A stretch of DNA of 64,000 bases from Alphaproteobacteria bacterium (lineage in GTDB: Bacteria > Pseudomonadota > Alphaproteobacteria > Sphingomonadales > Sphingomonadaceae): assembly GCA_030424845.1 (NCBI GenBank), contig JAUHWC010000006.1, positions 62,001 through 126,000 on the forward strand, in the 5' to 3' direction. The notes under the pieces were generated by a model. It searched no databases. It was not told the origin of the DNA and saw only the letters and a program-made list of their open reading frames with translations. Within the stretch, counting starts at the first letter, position 1, and the number at the start of each line of letters is the position of its first letter. The position numbers were made by a program, and so were the translations under genes. This document shows, piece after piece, positions 59,944 to 64,000 of the stretch.

Positions 59944-62900
59944 TTATTGCGTCGCGAGAACCTTCACCGGCCCGATCAGGCCTGAAGGGCGCAATGGCGC
60001 ATCCGGCATGTAGGTGGGTGCGGTTACCGAAGCGATCGGGGTCGCCCCCGGCTGCACGTCGCCGATAAGGCGGTTCACCCAGCGATTGGCCACGCGCACT
60101 TCCAATGCGTTGTCGCCCTCTCGGGCCAGCGCGGTGATATCCACCCGGTCAGGCGCGAACCAGCTGGTTCCGGCATATTCACCGTTGAGCCAGACTTCGG
60201 CGACATCGCCCACCTGCCCCAGGTCCAGCCACAGGCGTCCACCTTTCCCAACGGCCGGGAGCCGCAAGCTGGTGGTGTAGCTGGAGACACCCGAAAAGTA
60301 GCGGATGCCTTCGTCATCAAAGGTGTTGAGCGGGCGCAGTGCATCCAGTTCCAGCACGCCTTCGGGCGCACCAAGATCGGTCTGGAAGCTGACCTGCCAG
60401 TCCTGCCCTTCCAGCGATGCAAGCTGTTGCACATGCGGTTCGGGATGGCTGGCCGAGACAGCGTTGGTGGCATCGCGGAAGACCACGAAACCGGACCCGT
60501 CTGCCGCCAGCGACATCGGCACCACCGTGTGCTGGCCTTCGGTGCGATAGCTGAGCGGGCGCGTGGTGCCGGTGACCGCGTCCCAGAACTCCGGCACCAT
60601 GCCCCTTACACGGAAGCGCGCCTCGAACCTCTCGCCCCGGTTGCGGCGATTGGTAAGGAAGTAGATATGCCCTTCCTCGATACGGCGATGGAGGAACAGG
60701 ATCTCGGCATCCGCCGCGCCTTGCACATCGAAATCCGCACCCATGCCAAGCCCGGCCAGCGCGGCTTCGACATCGTCGCTGTCGATCACGCGTTCATGGT
60801 TCCACAGGCGGTCCGCCAATGCGGTGAATTCGTCCTGGTTATCAGCATAGGACGGGCTGGCCTGCGGCTTGCGTCCCACCAGCGTAGCGCCTTGTTCCAC
60901 TAGCTGGGCCATGCGCTGCAAGGTCGGCAAGGTCATGAAACGGGCATCAGGGCCAAGGAAGAGAACGCGATAACGGGTGCCGCCTTGGCTCACCAGTTCG
61001 CCATCTTCAACGCGAAACGCGTCTTGCAGCATGTCGGCATTGACGAAGTCATATCCGTGATGGACGGGCAGCCCTTCGGGAATTTCGGTGGCGAACTGCG
61101 CGGTCACCGGAGCTTCCTCACCACGGAACCATGCCACGTCTGCGGCAAATCTGCCCTGCTGCAGCATCCATGCATTGCGCGACAGGTAGGTGACCCATGG
61201 CCCGGCCATCTCCGCCCAGCTGTCGTGGCGGTTGAAGTACTGGCCGAAGATCGCCAGCGTGATACCGGGGCGGAAGCTGTCTAGCGGCTGGTGCACCGAG
61301 GTATGGATGACCGGACGGTTGATGCCGTGCACGAATTCAAGGTCGATGTAATGACGCAGGTCGCGAGGGCTGAAGGCCCAGGGCGAATTGGCCGCTGTCA
61401 TCGACTCCGCTGCCACGAATTGCTGACCATAGACATGCGCTGTCGATGCCGCGCCGCGCATGTCGCCGATCAGCGTCGTGCGCACGCCGTGATCGCGCGG
61501 ATAGGTCCAAAGCGCCGCCATCGGGATATCGGCATATCGGCGCATCGAAAGGTCATCACCCAGCATGGGCCGTTTGTCTTCCAGCGCCTCGCCATAGACG
61601 ATCAGGCCGTTTTCGCGGGCAACCTCCGCCACCGTGCCGTAGTGATGATCGGTCAGCAATTCGGCCAGCGTATCGCGCCAGTCGTAGAGGAACTGCTCGG
61701 TCTCCGCTTCGGAGCCGATCACCAGCCCGGTGAGGGCGGGCAGCCACGGACGCAGCGCATAACCGCGCCGCGCCTCGAATTCCGCTTCCATCGCCGGGGT
61801 CCATGTGGCGAAACCGGTCTCGATGGAGTCGGTCAGCAGGGCGCGCAGGCCGGCATTGCCCATCAGGTCCTCGCCTGCCGCATCGCGATACATGCCGAGA
61901 TAGGTTTCGAGATAGCGGCGTACGGCGGCAGGATCATACTTGTCCACTTCCAGCCCGGTCGCCTCGGGCGGTGCCGGGTGGTTGGTGGTGCCGATCAGCG
62001 ACCAGCCGAAATCGAGCACCAGCCAGTCGCTACCGGCAGGCGGCGTCCAGTCGAGCGTGCCATCGGGTGCCACGCGGTCGGAGATGTCGATCACGTCACC
62101 CAACGAGAGTTCCACCGGCGTCTCGTCCCCGGACATGATCCGGTAATAGTCATAGACGCCCGAGAAGCCGGCCTTCACCTGGCTCCGGTCAAGCCGGTGC
62201 GCCCCGCTCAGTTCGAACTGGTTCAAGGGGATGGTGGACATGTCCCCAACCGCAAACACATCCACGGCAACCGCGCCTGCCGCGCCATCCATTTCGGTGG
62301 GAGGCACGATGTCGGGGTTCTCGATAATGCGCAGGCGGAATTCGCGTGCGGTCACCGGATCGAAAGCCAGGGTATTCGGCGCATTGGTGAGTTCGATTTC
62401 TCCCACCAGCTGCCAGCCTTCGGCGGTGCGCATTTCCAGCATGGGCACCACTGGCGGGCTGCGGAACGGGCGAATCAGGCCGGGCAAGGAGAGGTGCAGC
62501 GTGCGGATCGTCACCGCTTGCGGATAGGTGATGTAAAGCGCGCCGGACTTGTCTGGTGCCAGCGGCAGGGCAAAGCCGCTTTCAAGATCGGCATCGAGCA
62601 GCGGGCCGGCCTCCACCGTGGTGCCATCGGCTAGCGAGAAACGCGGGGTCGGCAGCGAAGGCTCGTTCACCGGAACCGCCAGCACGGCAATACGGTCCGA
62701 TGCTTCGGGAAGTTCAGGCGGATGGCTGTCTGACAAGGCGATCTCGGGCTCGCCCACGCCCATCGCCTGATAGGGGCCCGTCACCGTGGGCGCACGGTTG
62801 ATCTGTCCGGAATAGGCCACGCCGCCTTGAAGCCGCGTTTCACCCCAGACGATCTTCTTCACGCCATCTTCGGGAGCCACCCAAGGCCCACCGGTTTCGG

Positions 62901-63309
62901 ACCAGCCGGGCGAAGCGGCAATCGCCATCTCCAGCCCCAGCCGCTCGGCTTCGCTGGCGGCGAAGCGGAAGGCATCCTTCCATTCGGGCGTCATGTAGGC
63001 GAGGCGGTTTTCGACAATCTGCGGCGTGCCGAGATCGGCATCGAAGTTCTGGAAGCCGCCGATGCCGACACGGACCATCCAGGCAAGGTCCTTGGCGATG
63101 CCATCCCTGGTTATGTTCCCGTTCATCCAGTGCCACCATACGCGCGGGCGCGCCTGATTGGGCGGATCGGCAAAACCGGCGGCAAGCGCATCCTGCTGCA
63201 CTGCAGGCGCTGTCGCCGCGATGACCTGCGTATTGCCGGAAGGAGTGGTTGCACAGCCAGCGAATGCCAGTGACGTGCTCGCCAGCGCGAGTGCCAGGAC
63301 CTTGTTCAT
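59944..63309 (-). CDS. GH106-type alpha-L-rhamnosidase, lipoprotein
   Basis: This 1121-residue protein has a lipoprotein signal (MNKVLALALASTSLAFAGC, lipobox AFAGC). The GH106 opening PRVWWHWMNGNITRDGI is followed by DLAWMVRVGIGGFQNFDAD. A C-terminal beta-sandwich carries VAEVWLNGEYAGTSWFAPDRVD. Length and opening match sphingomonad rhamnosidases of family GH106. It would remove alpha-L-rhamnose from glycosides at the membrane surface. It lies downstream of a GMC oxidoreductase gene on the same strand, after 58 bp. Confidence 0.88.
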   Translation of the reverse strand: MNKVLALALASTSLAFAGCATTPSGNTQVIAATAPAVQQDALAAGFADPPNQARPRVWWHWMNGNITRDGIAKDLAWMVRVGIGGFQNFDADLGTPQIVENRLAYMTPEWKDAFRFAASEAERLGLEMAIAASPGWSETGGPWVAPEDGVKKIVWGETRLQGGVAYSGQINRAPTVTGPYQAMGVGEPEIALSDSHPPELPEASDRIAVLAVPVNEPSLPTPRFSLADGTTVEAGPLLDADLESGFALPLAPDKSGALYITYPQAVTIRTLHLSLPGLIRPFRSPPVVPMLEMRTAEGWQLVGEIELTNAPNTLAFDPVTAREFRLRIIENPDIVPPTEMDGAAGAVAVDVFAVGDMSTIPLNQFELSGAHRLDRSQVKAGFSGVYDYYRIMSGDETPVELSLGDVIDISDRVAPDGTLDWTPPAGSDWLVLDFGWSLIGTTNHPAPPEATGLEVDKYDPAAVRRYLETYLGMYRDAAGEDLMGNAGLRALLTDSIETGFATWTPAMEAEFEARRGYALRPWLPALTGLVIGSEAETEQFLYDWRDTLAELLTDHHYGTVAEVARENGLIVYGEALEDKRPMLGDDLSMRRYADIPMAALWTYPRDHGVRTTLIGDMRGAASTAHVYGQQFVAAESMTAANSPWAFSPRDLRHYIDLEFVHGINRPVIHTSVHQPLDSFRPGITLAIFGQYFNRHDSWAEMAGPWVTYLSRNAWMLQQGRFAADVAWFRGEEAPVTAQFATEIPEGLPVHHGYDFVNADMLQDAFRVEDGELVSQGGTRYRVLFLGPDARFMTLPTLQRMAQLVEQGATLVGRKPQASPSYADNQDEFTALADRLWNHERVIDSDDVEAALAGLGMGADFDVQGAADAEILFLHRRIEEGHIYFLTNRRNRGERFEARFRVRGMVPEFWDAVTGTTRPLSYRTEGQHTVVPMSLAADGSGFVVFRDATNAVSASHPEPHVQQLASLEGQDWQVSFQTDLGAPEGVLELDALRPLNTFDDEGIRYFSGVSSYTTSLRLPAVGKGGRLWLDLGQVGDVAEVWLNGEYAGTSWFAPDRVDITALAREGDNALEVRVANRWVNRLIGDVQPGATPIASVTAPTYMPDAPLRPSGLIGPVKVLATQ

Positions 63310-63367
63310 GCCTGTTTCCTTTTCCCTGCATCCCGCTCTGCCGGCGGGTTTCGTTTTTCCGTTGGGG

Positions 63368-64000
63368 TTAGAGTGCGCCCTCGGCCAGCATGCTCACGGC
63401 CGCATCCGCCGCTCGGGCAGACAGCGCCATGTAGGTGAGCGAAGGGTTCACGCATCCGCTGGACGACATGGCCGCGCCATCGGTGATGAACAGATTGGGG
63501 ACGTCATGGGCCTGGTTCCAGCCGTTGAGCACGGAGGTTGCCGGGTCATTGCCCATGCGGGCCGTGCCCATTTCGTGTATTCCCAGCCCCGGAGGAGCTG
63601 GATTGCCGAGCGAGGTGACGACCGTGCCTCCGGCGGCCTCTGCCATGGCGCGCCCGTCTTCCTGGATCGCGGTGGCAAGCTTCATGTCATTCTCGCGCAA
63701 GGCGACATCGATATGCGGCAACGGAATGCCCCACTGGTCGGTCTCGGTCTCGGACAGGGTTACACGATTGTCCGGGTGCGGCAGGATTTCGCCAAAGCCG
63801 GCCAGGAACAAGGTCCACGGTCCAAGCTGGCGGCCCCGTTCCTTCAGCTCCTCGCCTATGCCGGGCAAGGCCATCGCCGCGCCAGCTCCGCCATTGCGGG
63901 AAAAGCTTCCCTGGAAGCCGTAGCCGCGCAGGTAATCGCCGTCGTTTCCATCGAGATTGCGGTAGCGCGGGATATAGAAACCGGTCGGTCGCCGACCGAA
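63368..64000 (-). CDS. GMC-family FAD oxidoreductase, C-terminal part (5' end outside window)
   Basis: The frame is open across exactly 211 codons to the right edge; the N-terminal FAD domain lies beyond. The visible part has LGIHEMGTARMGNDPATSVLNGWNQ and NPSLTYMALSARAADAAV, the same C-terminal signature as the GMC protein at 37128, so it is a paralogue. It probably oxidises a sugar hydroxyl for a second glycoside branch together with the GH106 enzyme. A small Tat-exported partner would be expected to the right. Confidence 0.92.
   Translation of the reverse strand, partial: FGRRPTGFYIPRYRNLDGNDGDYLRGYGFQGSFSRNGGAGAAMALPGIGEELKERGRQLGPWTLFLAGFGEILPHPDNRVTLSETETDQWGIPLPHIDVALRENDMKLATAIQEDGRAMAEAAGGTVVTSLGNPAPPGLGIHEMGTARMGNDPATSVLNGWNQAHDVPNLFITDGAAMSSSGCVNPSLTYMALSARAADAAVSMLAEGAL

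Noticed and set aside
1-64000. CRISPR arrays, tRNA/rRNA genes, insertion sequences, integrases
   Set aside because: No direct-repeat array, no transposase or integrase-like protein and no RNA gene could be recognised anywhere in the window.

Overview
The window looks like chromosomal DNA of an aerobic, Gram-negative alphaproteobacterium, most probably a sphingomonad (Sphingomonadaceae/Erythrobacteraceae). The evidence is high GC, two sphingomonad-style TonB-dependent receptors, VanA-type Rieske oxygenases, many Tat or Sec signals ending in AQA-like sites, and dense accessory catabolic genes. There are no rRNA or tRNA genes, no insertion sequences, no phage genes and no CRISPR array. Almost every gene is a catabolic enzyme, a transporter or a regulator, so the window is one large catabolic island that runs off both ends (a truncated P450 on the left, a truncated GMC oxidoreductase on the right).

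The left half (about 1-25.2 kb) is an aromatic or polyphenol ring-opening block. It has a P450, an ALDH/flavoprotein/cupin operon, two FAD monooxygenases, two two-domain VOC proteins with an extradiol-type His-His-Glu set, a LysR regulator, and a cyclase-Rieske-GST-GST-OMT operon. It also has a HisD-like/SDR pair, an FAH-cupin-MFS-SDR operon, a metallo-beta-lactamase-fold protein, a C-C hydrolase and an FAD ferric-reductase-type protein. Three promoters in this half share a short LysR-like dyad (GATGG-N5-YATC).

The middle and right part (about 25.2-56.8 kb) is a glycoside block. It holds exported GH1 and sulfatase proteins, two TonB receptors, several MFS transporters, a DUF1080 (3-keto-disaccharide hydrolase) protein, and a GMC oxidoreductase with a Tat-exported gluconate-2-dehydrogenase-subunit-3 partner. 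It also holds a Gfo/Idh/MocA dehydrogenase, three TIM-barrel isomerase-like proteins, xylB-xylA, and an adjacent pair that I recognise as the alpha and beta subunits of a C-glycoside deglycosidase (45266-46703). A nucleoside hydrolase/ThuA/GPH-symporter operon and a TetR regulator complete it. Six intergenic sites share one AT-rich palindrome (half-site AAATTAGAAT, 4-nt spacer, ATTCTARTTT). One lies 27 bp before the TetR start codon, so the glycoside block is probably a single TetR regulon.

The far right (56.8-64 kb) has another secreted alpha/beta hydrolase, a second LysR, a canonical extradiol dioxygenase, a GH106-type rhamnosidase lipoprotein and the truncated GMC oxidoreductase. My working model (inference) is this. 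TonB receptors and exported hydrolases bring in and trim decorated plant glycosides (rhamnosyl, glucosyl/xylosyl, perhaps sulfated). Sugars are oxidised at C3 and the C-glycosidic bond is eliminated by the TIM-barrel/DUF6379 enzyme. The aglycone, flavonoid-like, is hydroxylated by FAD monooxygenases and opened by extradiol dioxygenases, while released pentose enters through XylA/XylB.
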